Assembly: GCA_029959285.1 (NCBI GenBank)
Contig: JASCOE010000004.1
Coordinates: forward strand, 1-64,000
Direction: 5' to 3'
DNA length: 64,000 bases
DNA from: Flavobacteriaceae bacterium PS02337
GTDB lineage: Bacteria; Bacteroidota; Bacteroidia; Flavobacteriales; Flavobacteriaceae
Positions 1 to 8,792 of this stretch are shown one piece after another. Position 1 is the first letter of the stretch. Each line of letters opens with the position of its first letter. A model generated the notes under the pieces. It did not search any database, was not told where the DNA came from, and saw only the letters and a list, made by a program, of their open reading frames with translations. Both the position numbers and the translations under genes were made by a program.

Positions 1-3000
1 ACGCAGACGGAACGGTAAAAGTTCCTGCGAACACAAAAGAAGGAAATTACAATGTTGAATACAGAATCTGTGAAATCAACAATACTGGCAACTGTTCAAC
101 AGCGACATCTGTTGTTAAAGTAAGCGCGCCGGTTATTTTAGCTGCAGCGGAAACTTTTACAACACCAGTAAACGGACTTCCGGGCGGAGACACGGCAGAA
201 TCTCTTATTTTAGGAGATAAATTAAATAATGTTCAAGCAGTAATCGGAACGGCAGCAGGACAGGTGAGCATTCACCCGGTAACTCTTCCGACAGGATTTA
301 CAATCAACGCAGACGGAACGGTTAAAGTTCCAGCAAATACAAAAGCGGGAGATTATAATGTTGAATACAGAATCTGTGAAATCAACAATACTGGCAACTG
401 TTCAACAGCAACATCTGTTGTTAAGGTAAGCGCGCCAATTATCGATGCAGTTATCGATTCTATAACTTCTATTAACGGAAATATCGGAGGAACAACAGTC
501 TCTTTAATTACAAATGATACTTTAAATGGAAATCCAATAACAGTTGGAACAGCTCCAGGAGAAGTTACATTGAATATTATTGGGACTCTTCCAACAGGAT
601 TAACATTAAATGCTGATTATACAATTACTGTTGCACCAAACACACCAGCAGCAAATTATAATGTAGAATACCGTATATGCGAAATTACGAATCCTTCAAA
701 TTGTGATTCAGTAATTATAGTTGTGCCTGTTTCTGCAGCAAATCTTGTAGCAAACACAGATCCAATATCTAGAGTTACAGCATCAAATACACCTCAGACA
801 TTAGGAACAAATGTTTTAGATAATGATACTAAAAACGGATCACCATTAAATCCTTCAGATGTAACGTTGAGCACTTTGACACCAGATCCAACAGGATATT
901 TGGTATTGAATCCAGACGGAACATTAACTTTAGGAGCTAATGCACCAGCAGGAGATTATGAATTGACATACCAGATTTGTGAAAAATTAAATGCAGGTAA
1001 TTGCGATTCAAATACGGTAAAAGTAACAGTTAGTATGCCAGTTATTGATGCAGTTGGAACGACATTAACACCATCAATTAATGGAAGTATCGGAGGTACA
1101 ACAACTACATCTGTTGTAGAAAATGATACATTAAACGGAAATCCAGTTGTTATTGGAACTCTTCCGGGACAAGTAAAATTATCTCCAGTAAATGTTCCTT
1201 CAGGATTAACGCTGAATGCAGATGGAACGGTAACTGTAGCTGTAAACACTCCAGCTGGAATTTACAATGTAGAATACCGTATATGCGAAGTTACAAATCC
1301 AACAAATTGTGATACAGCTATTTCAAAAGTGGCAGTAAACAACGGAGTACTTGTAGCAAATACAGATGTTATTCCATCAAGAGTTGGAACAGAAACGCCT
1401 CAAACATTAGGAGTAAATGTTTTCGATAATGATACTAAAAACGGATTGCCATTAAATCCTGCAGATATAACACTTACAACTTCAACACCAGATCCAACAG
1501 GATACTTAGTATTGAATCCAGACGGAACAGTGACTTTAGGCGCTAATCCTCCAGTGGGGACTTATGAGTTGACTTATACAATCTGTGAGAAATTGAATGC
1601 AGGTAATTGCAGTTCAAATACAGTAAAAATAACAGTTGATATGCCAGTTATTGATGCTGTTTCTGAAACATTAACACCTTCAATTACTGGAAGCATAGGA
1701 GGAACAACAACAGCTTCTGTTATAGAAAATGACACAATAAACGGAAAACAAGCCGTTATCGGAACTCTTGCAGGTCAAGTAAAATTAACTGCAGTAAATG
1801 TACCATCAGGTCTTACATTAAATGCAGACGGAACAGTAACTGTAGCGATTAACACGCCATCAGGAATTTATGATATCGAATATAGTATTTGTGAAATTAG
1901 TAATCCAACAAATTGTGATTCTGCTATTTCTAAAGTAGCAGTAAATAATGGGGTACTTGTTGCAAATACAGATGTAATACCATCAATTAAAGCATCAAAT
2001 GCACCACAAACATTTGGAGTGAATGTATTTGATAATGATACTTTCAACGGATCGCCATTAAATCCTTCTAATGTAACTCTTGCGACTTCAACACCAGATC
2101 CAAAAGGATATTTAGTGTTGAACCCAGACGGAACATTAACTTTAGGAGCTAATGCACCAGCAGGAAATTATGACTTGACTTACACGATCTGTGAGAAATT
2201 GAATTCAGGAAACTGCAGTTCAAATACAGTAAGAGTAATTGTTGATATGCCAGTTATTGATGCAGTTGCTGATCCAGTAACTTCTATCAATGGAAATATT
2301 GGCGGAACAACAGTATCATTAATTGCAAATGATAAATTAAATGGAAATCCAGTAGTTGTTGGAACTGCTCCAGGAGAAGTAACTTTTGGATTAATCAGTA
2401 CGCTTCCAACAGGATTAACATTAAATCCAGACTTTACAATTACTGTTGCGCCAAATACGCCAGCAGGAAATTATAATGTTGAATATCGTATCTGTGATAA
2501 TATCAATTCAGGAAACTGCGATTCAGTAATCACAGTGGTAACAGTTACAGGAGGAAATCTTGTAGCAAATCAAGATATTGTTCCTTCTGTAGTTAGTTCA
2601 AATGTTGCTCAAACCTTAATTAATGTTTTTGCAAATGATACTAAAAATGGAAATGCATTAGTACCGTCGGATGTAAATCTTTCAGTTACAACTGCTGATC
2701 CAAAAGGATATTTATCAGTTGATGCAAACGGAAATGCGATACTAGCTCCAAACGCCCCAGCAGGAACTTATGAATTGACTTACATGATATGTGAGAAATT
2801 AAATCCAGGAAACTGCAGTTCAAATACAGTAAGAGTAATTGTTGATATGCCAGTTATTGATGCAGTTGCTGATCCAGTAACTTCTATCAACGGAAACATT
2901 GGCGGAACAACAGTATCATTAATTGCAAATGATAAATTAAATGGAAATCCAGTAGTTGTTGGAACTGCTCCAGGAGAAGTAACTTTTGGATTGATCAGTA

Positions 3001-4739
3001 CGCTTCCAACAGGATTAACATTAAATCCAGACTTTACAATTACTGTTGCACCAAATACGCCAGCAGGAAATTATAATGTTGAATATCGTATCTGCGATAA
3101 TATCAATTCAGGAAACTGCGATTCAGTAATCACTGTGGTAACAGTTACAGGAGGAAATCTTGTAGCAAATCAAGATATTGTTTCTTCTGTAGTTAGTTCA
3201 AATGTTGCTCAAACCTTAATTAATGTTTTTGCGAATGATACTAAAAATGGAAATGCATTAGTACCGTCAGATGTAAATCTTTCAGTTACAACTGCAGATC
3301 CAAAAGGATATTTATCAGTTGATGCAAACGGAAATGCAATACTAGCTCCAAACGCACCAGCGGGAGACTACGAATTGACATATACAATTTGCGAAAAATT
3401 GAATCCATCAAATTGTAATTCAAATATTGTAAAAGTTACGGTATTAGCACCGACAGTGATTAAAGCGAATGATGATGAAGCTGGACCAATTGATGTGAAA
3501 AAAGGAACAGATGCTTCTCTTAATATCTTTAATAATGATATTCTAAATGGAGTAAAACCATTGGCATCAAATGTTATTTTATCGACTGTTGTTGCAAACC
3601 CGAATTTAATTCTTAATGCAGATGGTTCAGTATATATTGCTGCAAATACGCCAAACGGAATTTATAGATTAACATATCAAATTTGTGAGGCAGCAAATAC
3701 ATCAAATTGCAGTCAAGCTGAAGTTAAAATTACAGTATTGAATAATGTTGATCCAGCTCCTCCAACAACAAACGCAATAACATTAGTAGATGATATTGAT
3801 ATTATTGCTGACGGAATTAACGGTGATATTGAATTTGTAAATGTTTTAAACAATGATTTAATCAACGGACAGCCAATAAATCCCGCAGATGTTACGATCA
3901 AACCATTAGGAAACAATCCTTATTTCGAATTTAACGCTAACGGAACAGTAAATGTTAAGCCAAATACACCTGGAGGAAGTTATACAATTACGTATCAAGT
4001 TTGTGAAAAAGCAAACGGAACAAATTGTTCAACTGCAATTTTAAATGTTTTTGTTGAAGTTCCAGCAATTGCAATTATCAAAACAGCAGAATTTAATGAT
4101 GAGGATAAGAGCGGTTTTGCAAATGCAGGAGAAACAATTACGTACAAGTTTACTGTAACAAACACAGGAAATGTACCGCTTATCAATGTAAAAGTAACAG
4201 ATCCATTGACGGGAGTTGTGGTTTCAGGACAAGCAATTTCTTTGGCTGTTGGAGAATCTAACAATTCTAATTTCACAGCAGTTTACAAGATTACGCAAGA
4301 AGATATTAATCTTGGAAAAGTAACCAATCAGGCAACTGCTCAAGGTAGCAGCGTAAGTAAGATCATTGTTGAAGATAAATCAGATGATTTGAGTAATGAT
4401 GGTGATAACCCGACGGTTTTATCTTTAGACGGATGTTCAATCAAAGTATTTAATGCTTTCTCTCCAAATGGAGATGATAAGAATACTAGATTCTTTATTA
4501 GAGGTATAGAATGTTATCCTAACAACACGGTTGAAATTTACAATCGTTGGGGAGTATTGGTTTATGGAATAGATCAGTATAATAACAACGACAGAGTTTT
4601 TGTTGGATATTCTAACGGACGTTCTACAATTAAACAAACTGAAGGTCTGCCTGTTGGAACTTACTTCTACATCTTGAAGTATCAAGATGCGAATAAAGCA
4701 CCACACGAACAATCAGGTTACTTATACATCAACAAATAA
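1..4739 (+). CDS. Giant repeat surface adhesin, 5' partial, type B T9SS sorting domain
   Basis: The frame is open from base 3 to the TAA at 4737-4739, so the gene starts upstream; about 1578 residues are visible. Most of the protein is tandem Ig-like repeats of about 100 residues. Each has an ANDTxNG-type strand, a GLTLNxDGT turn, a PAGxYxVEYRICE strand and a Cys pair (ICE...NC) that could form a disulfide. A DUF11-like domain lies near 4070-4370. The last 100 residues are a CHU_C / type B T9SS C-terminal domain, with SPNGDDKN, NRWG and LPVGTYFYILK. Proteins of this class are exported by T9SS and held at the cell surface, as F. johnsoniae SprB is. The SprF-like and OmpA-like genes downstream fit that arrangement. 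The substrate bound is unknown. The domain call is firm; a role in gliding or adhesion is inferred. Confidence 0.88.
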   Translation, partial: ADGTVKVPANTKEGNYNVEYRICEINNTGNCSTATSVVKVSAPVILAAAETFTTPVNGLPGGDTAESLILGDKLNNVQAVIGTAAGQVSIHPVTLPTGFTINADGTVKVPANTKAGDYNVEYRICEINNTGNCSTATSVVKVSAPIIDAVIDSITSINGNIGGTTVSLITNDTLNGNPITVGTAPGEVTLNIIGTLPTGLTLNADYTITVAPNTPAANYNVEYRICEITNPSNCDSVIIVVPVSAANLVANTDPISRVTASNTPQTLGTNVLDNDTKNGSPLNPSDVTLSTLTPDPTGYLVLNPDGTLTLGANAPAGDYELTYQICEKLNAGNCDSNTVKVTVSMPVIDAVGTTLTPSINGSIGGTTTTSVVENDTLNGNPVVIGTLPGQVKLSPVNVPSGLTLNADGTVTVAVNTPAGIYNVEYRICEVTNPTNCDTAISKVAVNNGVLVANTDVIPSRVGTETPQTLGVNVFDNDTKNGLPLNPADITLTTSTPDPTGYLVLNPDGTVTLGANPPVGTYELTYTICEKLNAGNCSSNTVKITVDMPVIDAVSETLTPSITGSIGGTTTASVIENDTINGKQAVIGTLAGQVKLTAVNVPSGLTLNADGTVTVAINTPSGIYDIEYSICEISNPTNCDSAISKVAVNNGVLVANTDVIPSIKASNAPQTFGVNVFDNDTFNGSPLNPSNVTLATSTPDPKGYLVLNPDGTLTLGANAPAGNYDLTYTICEKLNSGNCSSNTVRVIVDMPVIDAVADPVTSINGNIGGTTVSLIANDKLNGNPVVVGTAPGEVTFGLISTLPTGLTLNPDFTITVAPNTPAGNYNVEYRICDNINSGNCDSVITVVTVTGGNLVANQDIVPSVVSSNVAQTLINVFANDTKNGNALVPSDVNLSVTTADPKGYLSVDANGNAILAPNAPAGTYELTYMICEKLNPGNCSSNTVRVIVDMPVIDAVADPVTSINGNIGGTTVSLIANDKLNGNPVVVGTAPGEVTFGLISTLPTGLTLNPDFTITVAPNTPAGNYNVEYRICDNINSGNCDSVITVVTVTGGNLVANQDIVSSVVSSNVAQTLINVFANDTKNGNALVPSDVNLSVTTADPKGYLSVDANGNAILAPNAPAGDYELTYTICEKLNPSNCNSNIVKVTVLAPTVIKANDDEAGPIDVKKGTDASLNIFNNDILNGVKPLASNVILSTVVANPNLILNADGSVYIAANTPNGIYRLTYQICEAANTSNCSQAEVKITVLNNVDPAPPTTNAITLVDDIDIIADGINGDIEFVNVLNNDLINGQPINPADVTIKPLGNNPYFEFNANGTVNVKPNTPGGSYTITYQVCEKANGTNCSTAILNVFVEVPAIAIIKTAEFNDEDKSGFANAGETITYKFTVTNTGNVPLINVKVTDPLTGVVVSGQAISLAVGESNNSNFTAVYKITQEDINLGKVTNQATAQGSSVSKIIVEDKSDDLSNDGDNPTVLSLDGCSIKVFNAFSPNGDDKNTRFFIRGIECYPNNTVEIYNRWGVLVYGIDQYNNNDRVFVGYSNGRSTIKQTEGLPVGTYFYILKYQDANKAPHEQSGYLYINK
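2161..3360 (+). repeat. 600-bp tandem duplication inside the adhesin gene
   Basis: Bases 2161-2760 and 2761-3360 align without gaps at a period of exactly 600 bp (200 residues, two Ig-like repeats). I count about 18 differences by eye, mostly third-position. The block beginning at 2221 and its copy at 2821 are identical over 60 bases. Weaker repeats occur elsewhere in the gene, for example a 306-bp period between 1-130 and 307-436. Confidence 0.9.
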
Positions 4740-4747
4740 TATAGATT

Positions 4748-4775
4748 ACGGCTTAGTGAAAGCTGAGCCGTTTTT
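4748..4775 (+). terminator. Hairpin plus T-run between adhesin and sprF-like gene
   Basis: ACGGCT (4748-4753) pairs with AGCCGT (4766-4771), the stem extends inward through a T:G pair, and Ts follow to 4775. It lies in the 48-bp gap between two co-directional genes. It is likely a partial terminator that lowers expression of the membrane-protein genes relative to the adhesin. Confidence 0.55.
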
Positions 4776-4787
4776 AAAGCTTTAAAA

Positions 4788-5699
4788 ATGAAAAAATTAA
4801 TCATATTTTTTATGTTTTTTTCGATTGTGTCAAATGCGCAACAAGACGCGCAGTTTACACAATATATGTACAACACAATCGAAGTCAATCCAGCTTACGC
4901 AGGTTCAAGAGGGGTTATGAGCGTATTTGGGTTGTATAGAACCCAATGGGTTGGGTTACAAGGTGCGCCTCAAACAAGTACGTTTTCTGTAAATACACCA
5001 ATAACAAATAGCGATTTAGGACTTGGAGTTTCTTTGGTTAATGACAAAATCGGACCTACAACAGAAAATACTTTATCTGCCGATTTATCGTATACAATAC
5101 CAACTTCAGAATCATGGAATTTGTCTTTTGGTATTAAAGGAACAGCTAATTTATTCAATATAGATATTAATAAATTGAGCACAGAAGATCAGAACGATGA
5201 GCAGTTTCAAAACCTAAAAAATAGATTTTCGCCAAATGTTGGTGCGGGAGTTTATTTTCATTCAGATCGCGCTTACATCGGATTATCTGTTCCAAATTTT
5301 ATCGAAACAAGTCGTTATAATGCTGATGATACGGCAATTTTTAAAGATAAAATCAATTATTATTTAATAGCAGGTTATGTCTTTAATTTAGATCGTTTAG
5401 AATACATTAAATTCAAACCAGCCTTAATGACAAAAATGGTAGAAGGAGCTCCATTACAGGTTGACGTTTCAGGGAATTTCATGTTCAATGACAAATTTGT
5501 TTTGGGTCTTGCTTATCGTTGGAGCGCTTCAGTTAGTGCAATGGCTGGATTTCAAGTTACAAAAGGAATGTACATAGGTTATGGTTACGATCATGAAACA
5601 ACACAATTAAAAAAGTACAATTCTGGATCACATGAGATTTTCTTAAGATTCGACTTCTTCAATAATTATAATAAAATGATATCTCCACGATTCTTTTAA
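4788..5699 (+). CDS. PorP/SprF family T9SS outer-membrane protein
   Basis: 303 residues with a signal peptide (residues 1-17, ending SNAQ). The mature start, QDAQFTQYMYNTIEVNPAYAGSRG, is the family signature; the C-terminus FDFFNNYNKMISPRFF suits an outer-membrane beta-barrel. In F. johnsoniae, SprF is needed for export and surface attachment of SprB, and related PorP/SprF proteins serve other type B CTD cargo. Its place just after a type B adhesin implies the same role for that adhesin. The stop codon overlaps the next possible ATG (TAATG), so translation may be coupled. Family assignment is firm; partner assignment rests on context. Confidence 0.9.
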   Translation: MKKLIIFFMFFSIVSNAQQDAQFTQYMYNTIEVNPAYAGSRGVMSVFGLYRTQWVGLQGAPQTSTFSVNTPITNSDLGLGVSLVNDKIGPTTENTLSADLSYTIPTSESWNLSFGIKGTANLFNIDINKLSTEDQNDEQFQNLKNRFSPNVGAGVYFHSDRAYIGLSVPNFIETSRYNADDTAIFKDKINYYLIAGYVFNLDRLEYIKFKPALMTKMVEGAPLQVDVSGNFMFNDKFVLGLAYRWSASVSAMAGFQVTKGMYIGYGYDHETTQLKKYNSGSHEIFLRFDFFNNYNKMISPRFF

Positions 5700-7717
5700 T
5701 GAGACCTATGAAAGTTAGAAAAATAATTTTAATCGTTTTACTGTGTAGTTTTTATTTCAATGTGAATGCTCAAAATCCATTCACAAATATGAACGTGAAA
5801 TATGCAGATAAAAAATACGAAGAGTACGCTTACGCGGATGCAATAAAAGTATACGAAAGTTTAATAGACGAAGAAAGTAACAACGAAGGAATCTTAAAAC
5901 GTCTGGCTAATTCGTATTATTTTAACGGAGAATTGACAAGTGCTTTAAAATGGTACGAGCAATTATTCAAAGTTAATGAAAACCAAGAAGCAGAATATAT
6001 TTATCGTTATGCACAATGTTTAAAATCTGCTGGAAATTACCGTAAATCAGATGAAGTTTTAGAGAAATTCAATCAAAAAGCAGTTTTAGAAAAAAGATCT
6101 GATTTGATTAGAACTGATAAAAACTATCTTGAAATAATAAAAGAAAATTCAGGTAGATTTCAAATTGGTGACGCCGGAGTAAATTCTCGTTTTTCAGATT
6201 ATGGAAGCACTACTTATAACAACAAAATAATTTTTACATCTGCACGCGATACAGGCGGAGTTGTAAAAGCCAATTTTCAATGGACAAACAGATCTTTCTC
6301 AAGATTGTATAGCGCTACTTTGTTGCCAGATGGAAGTGTTGGAAAAGCAGAACTTTTTATAAAAAGAAAGAAAGATAAATTCAACGAGTCGACTCCAATT
6401 TTTACAAAAGACGGACGAACAATGTATTTTACCCAAAACAATTTTACAGATGGAAAAAGAGGGCAAAATGATAAAAATGTTACGCTTTTAAAATTATACA
6501 AAGCAGAATTAGTAGATAATGAATGGAAGAATATTAAAGAACTTCCTTTCAATAGTGATCAATATAGTACGGCTCATCCAGCTTTAAGCATCGACGAAAA
6601 AACATTATATTTTGCATCAGATATGCCGGGAACATTAGGACAATCTGATATTTATAAAGTTGCGATTAATGATGACGGTACTTTTGGAAATCCGCAAAAT
6701 TTAGGTCCAGAAATTAATACAGAAGGTAGAGAAACATTTCCTTTTATTTCTGGAGATAATGAACTTTACTTTGCTTCGGACGGACGTCCAGGTTTAGGCG
6801 GATTGGATATTTTTGCTTCAAGAATAAAAACAAACGGAACTTACGACGAAGTTTTGAATGTTGGAGAACCAGTAAATAGCAAACAAGATGATTTTGCATT
6901 TAGCATTGACAGCAGAAGTAGAAGTGGTTATTTTTCTTCAAACAGAGAAAGTAGTTTAGGTTTAGATGATATCTACAGATTTACAGAAACAAGAAGATTA
7001 ATTTGCGAGCAAAGTTTATCAGGAACAGTTACAGATGCTGAATCGAATGCTGTTTTAGCCAATACGACTTTAACTTTGTTTAATGATAAATTTGATGCAG
7101 TTGGAACAATTATTACGAATGAAAAAGGAAATTATGTTTTTCCAACCGTAAAATGTGGTAGAAAATATACCATTAGAACTTCTAAAACAGATTACAATGC
7201 TAAAGAAGCTTCGATCAATATTTTAAGAGATCAAGAAACTACTTTAATGATTGCCTTAAATAAAGTATTTGTTCCTTTGGCAGCAAAAACGATAGCAGTT
7301 AAAAAAGTGAATATTAGTCCAGTAAAACTGGGTTCAATGAAAGTTGGAGTTGATGTTGCAAAACTTTTAAATCTTCCGATGAACTTTTTTGATTTAGGTA
7401 AAGCGACAATTAAAAAAACTTCAGAACCGCAATTGATGAAAGTGGTAAATCTTTTAAATGAATATCCAAACATGAAACTTGATATTCGTTCGCATACAGA
7501 CAGCCGTTCATCTTCAGAAAGCAATCAAATTCTTTCCGAAAAAAGAGCAGAGTCAACAAAAAATTGGCTAGTTCAAAAAGGAATAAATATAGACCGATTG
7601 ACTGCAAAAGGTTACGGAGAAACGCAATTAGTAAATAAATGCGCAGACGGCGTGAAGTGTACAGAAAAACAACACATGCAAAATAGAAGAAGTGAATTTA
7701 TTATTGTAGCAATGTAA
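5699..7717 (+). CDS. OmpA family protein with TPR, WD40-like PD40 and peptidoglycan-binding domains
   Basis: 672 residues. In order: signal peptide (about 1-25, ending NVNAQ), TPR-type helices (about 28-130), PD40/WD40-like propeller repeats (about 190-440, e.g. LYFASDGRPGLGGLDIF and GYFSSNRESSLGLDDIY), a carboxypeptidase-regulatory-like beta-sandwich (about 445-525) and an OmpA C-terminal domain (about 560-672, with DIRSHTDSRSS and NRRSEFIIV). This architecture matches the PorE-like proteins found beside PorP/SprF genes, thought to anchor T9SS parts to peptidoglycan. The first ATG overlaps the preceding stop; ATG 5708 (MKVRKII) gives a more ordinary signal peptide and is an alternative start. 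It forms an operon with the SprF-like gene. Confidence 0.88.
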   Translation: MRPMKVRKIILIVLLCSFYFNVNAQNPFTNMNVKYADKKYEEYAYADAIKVYESLIDEESNNEGILKRLANSYYFNGELTSALKWYEQLFKVNENQEAEYIYRYAQCLKSAGNYRKSDEVLEKFNQKAVLEKRSDLIRTDKNYLEIIKENSGRFQIGDAGVNSRFSDYGSTTYNNKIIFTSARDTGGVVKANFQWTNRSFSRLYSATLLPDGSVGKAELFIKRKKDKFNESTPIFTKDGRTMYFTQNNFTDGKRGQNDKNVTLLKLYKAELVDNEWKNIKELPFNSDQYSTAHPALSIDEKTLYFASDMPGTLGQSDIYKVAINDDGTFGNPQNLGPEINTEGRETFPFISGDNELYFASDGRPGLGGLDIFASRIKTNGTYDEVLNVGEPVNSKQDDFAFSIDSRSRSGYFSSNRESSLGLDDIYRFTETRRLICEQSLSGTVTDAESNAVLANTTLTLFNDKFDAVGTIITNEKGNYVFPTVKCGRKYTIRTSKTDYNAKEASINILRDQETTLMIALNKVFVPLAAKTIAVKKVNISPVKLGSMKVGVDVAKLLNLPMNFFDLGKATIKKTSEPQLMKVVNLLNEYPNMKLDIRSHTDSRSSSESNQILSEKRAESTKNWLVQKGINIDRLTAKGYGETQLVNKCADGVKCTEKQHMQNRRSEFIIVAM

Positions 7718-7740
7718 AATAACTTTTTTATAATTATACA

Positions 7741-7774
7741 AACCCTTTTCTAAATTTTTAGGAAAGGGTTTTTT
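7741..7774 (+). terminator. Rho-independent terminator after the adhesin cassette
   Basis: AACCCTTT (7741-7748) pairs with AAAGGGTT (7763-7770). The inner bases CTAAA/TTTAG extend the stem, and a T-run follows to 7774. It sits 24 bp after the OmpA-family stop codon. Confidence 0.85.
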
Positions 7775-7794
7775 ATTTATGTGTGTTTTTTCAG

Positions 7795-7811
7795 ATATCC
7801 CTACGGGATAT
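7795..7811. repeat. Short palindrome, 7-bp stem with TAC loop
   Basis: ATATCCC-TAC-GGGATAT is a perfect hairpin in the gene-free spacer 7718-8211. Its CCC...GGG core resembles the palindrome at 7945-7959, so both probably belong to one family of dispersed repeats. Confidence 0.6.
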
Positions 7812-7834
7812 TTTTTGGGTTGTAATATTTTTTT

Positions 7835-7917
7835 CTACCGACCAAAAACTCCTAACGGAGTTTTCTGAGAGATTACACACAAAGTTAGAAACTCCGTTAG
7901 GAGCTTTTGGTCGGTAG
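7835..7917. repeat. Long inverted repeat, REP-like element
   Basis: Two 28-base arms (7835-7862 and 7890-7917) are reverse complements with a single mismatch and are separated by 27 bases. Each arm contains the palindromic core CTCCTAACGGAG or its complement next to CCGACCAAAA. No ORF overlaps it. The form matches Bacteroidota REP/BIME-like dispersed palindromes. No second copy occurs in this window. Confidence 0.75.
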
Positions 7918-7944
7918 CCCTCAAAAGAATAGCAATCTGCATTT

Positions 7945-7959
7945 TGTCCCTTCGGGACA
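7945..7959. repeat. Short palindrome, 6-bp stem with TTC loop
   Basis: TGTCCC-TTC-GGGACA is a perfect hairpin 28 bases after the long inverted repeat. From here to 8211 the spacer holds only AT-rich sequence and a weak promoter candidate. Confidence 0.6.
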
Positions 7960-8157
7960 TATGATTCCGCAATAAAAAATATTCAAAAAACAATGAAATT
8001 AACGTTTTACTATTTGTGTATCAAAACGTTAAAAAATCAAATTTTCATCAAAAAACAATTCTAAACAAATTCATTCTTTACGCTATAATTTAGAAAATTT
8101 AAATTTTGGTATATTATGTTTAAAATGAATAAGTTGGGTTTTAAAAAATCGATTTCG

Positions 8158-8190
8158 TTGCAGATCGTGTTTGTTTTTATTATAACTTTA
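8158..8190 (+). promoter_or_regulatory. Candidate promoter for the CBS-domain gene
   Basis: TTG (8158-8160) and TAACTTTA (8183-8190) are 22 bases apart, close to the Bacteroidota pattern TTG-N17-23-TAnnTTTG with one mismatch in the last base. It is 21 bases upstream of the ATG. Confidence 0.35.
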
Positions 8191-8211
8191 TAAACCTAAA
8201 AATTTTTCATT

Positions 8212-8637
8212 ATGACTGTAGATCAAATACTTAAAGCAAAAGGAAGAAATGTCTATTCTATTTTCTCCAATTTAACGGTTTATGATGCGTTAAAAGTTAT
8301 GGGAGACAAGAATATCGGAGCAATTTTAATTATCGATAATAACATTCTTAAAGGAATTTTATCGGAAAGAGATTATGCCAGAAAAATTGTCTTGAAAGAT
8401 AAATCTTCTAAAGAAACTTTCGTTCATGAGATTATGGAAAGTAATGTTTTTACAGTTAAACTTTCAGATAATCTAGAAGATTGCATGCAGCTAATGAGCG
8501 AAAAAAGAATTCGACACCTTCCTGTTTTAGAAGGCGAAACTGTGGTTGGAATAATCTCAATCAGCGATGTTGTAAAGGCAATTATCGAAACACAAAAAGA
8601 TACGATTCAGCATTTGAATTCTTATATTTCTCAATAA
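8212..8637 (+). CDS. Tandem CBS-domain protein
   Basis: 141 residues, almost entirely a pair of CBS domains (about 8-65 and 74-135). Both show the usual pattern: IGAILIIDNNILKGILSERDYARKI in the first, RIRHLPVLEGETVVGIISISDVV in the second. Stand-alone CBS pairs bind adenine nucleotides or related ligands and regulate partner enzymes. No catalytic domain is attached. It has its own terminator and is followed by maeB under a separate promoter, so a regulatory link to malic enzyme is possible but not shown. Confidence 0.85.
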   Translation: MTVDQILKAKGRNVYSIFSNLTVYDALKVMGDKNIGAILIIDNNILKGILSERDYARKIVLKDKSSKETFVHEIMESNVFTVKLSDNLEDCMQLMSEKRIRHLPVLEGETVVGIISISDVVKAIIETQKDTIQHLNSYISQ

Positions 8638-8669
8638 ACGGTACCGAAAAGAGATAAAAATTTAAAACG

Positions 8670-8695
8670 AGTCCAATTTCTATTGGACTTTTTTT
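8670..8695 (+). terminator. Rho-independent terminator after the CBS-domain gene
   Basis: AGTCCAAT (8670-8677) pairs with ATTGGACT (8682-8689) across a 4-base loop, followed by Ts to 8695. Confidence 0.85.
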
Positions 8696-8759
8696 ATTTA
8701 TCAAAATGGATTTTCAGAAAAGAAAACGCTAAAAAGACGCCTTTTTAAAACAAGACTTA

Positions 8760-8767
8760 TATCTTTG
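8760..8767 (+). promoter_or_regulatory. -7 promoter element upstream of maeB
   Basis: TATCTTTG matches TAnnTTTG exactly and lies 25 bases before the maeB ATG. No clear TTG -33 box is present at the expected spacing. Confidence 0.5.
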
Positions 8768-8792
8768 TAAGCTAGAATAAAAGCTAAAAATA

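Noticed and set aside
956-1249. Opposite-strand open frame inside the adhesin gene
   Set aside because: It is the antisense of a repetitive coding region with strong protein similarity between repeats on the plus strand; similar shadows recur at 3713-3916 and 3995-4276.
1-4736. Dense direct repeats that might suggest a CRISPR array
   Set aside because: The repeats are hundreds of bases long, in frame, and encode Ig-like domains; there are no short palindromic repeats with unique spacers or cas genes.
7718-8211. Possible tRNA or riboswitch in the large spacer
   Set aside because: No cloverleaf, CCA end or known aptamer core seen; the structures are simple palindromes.
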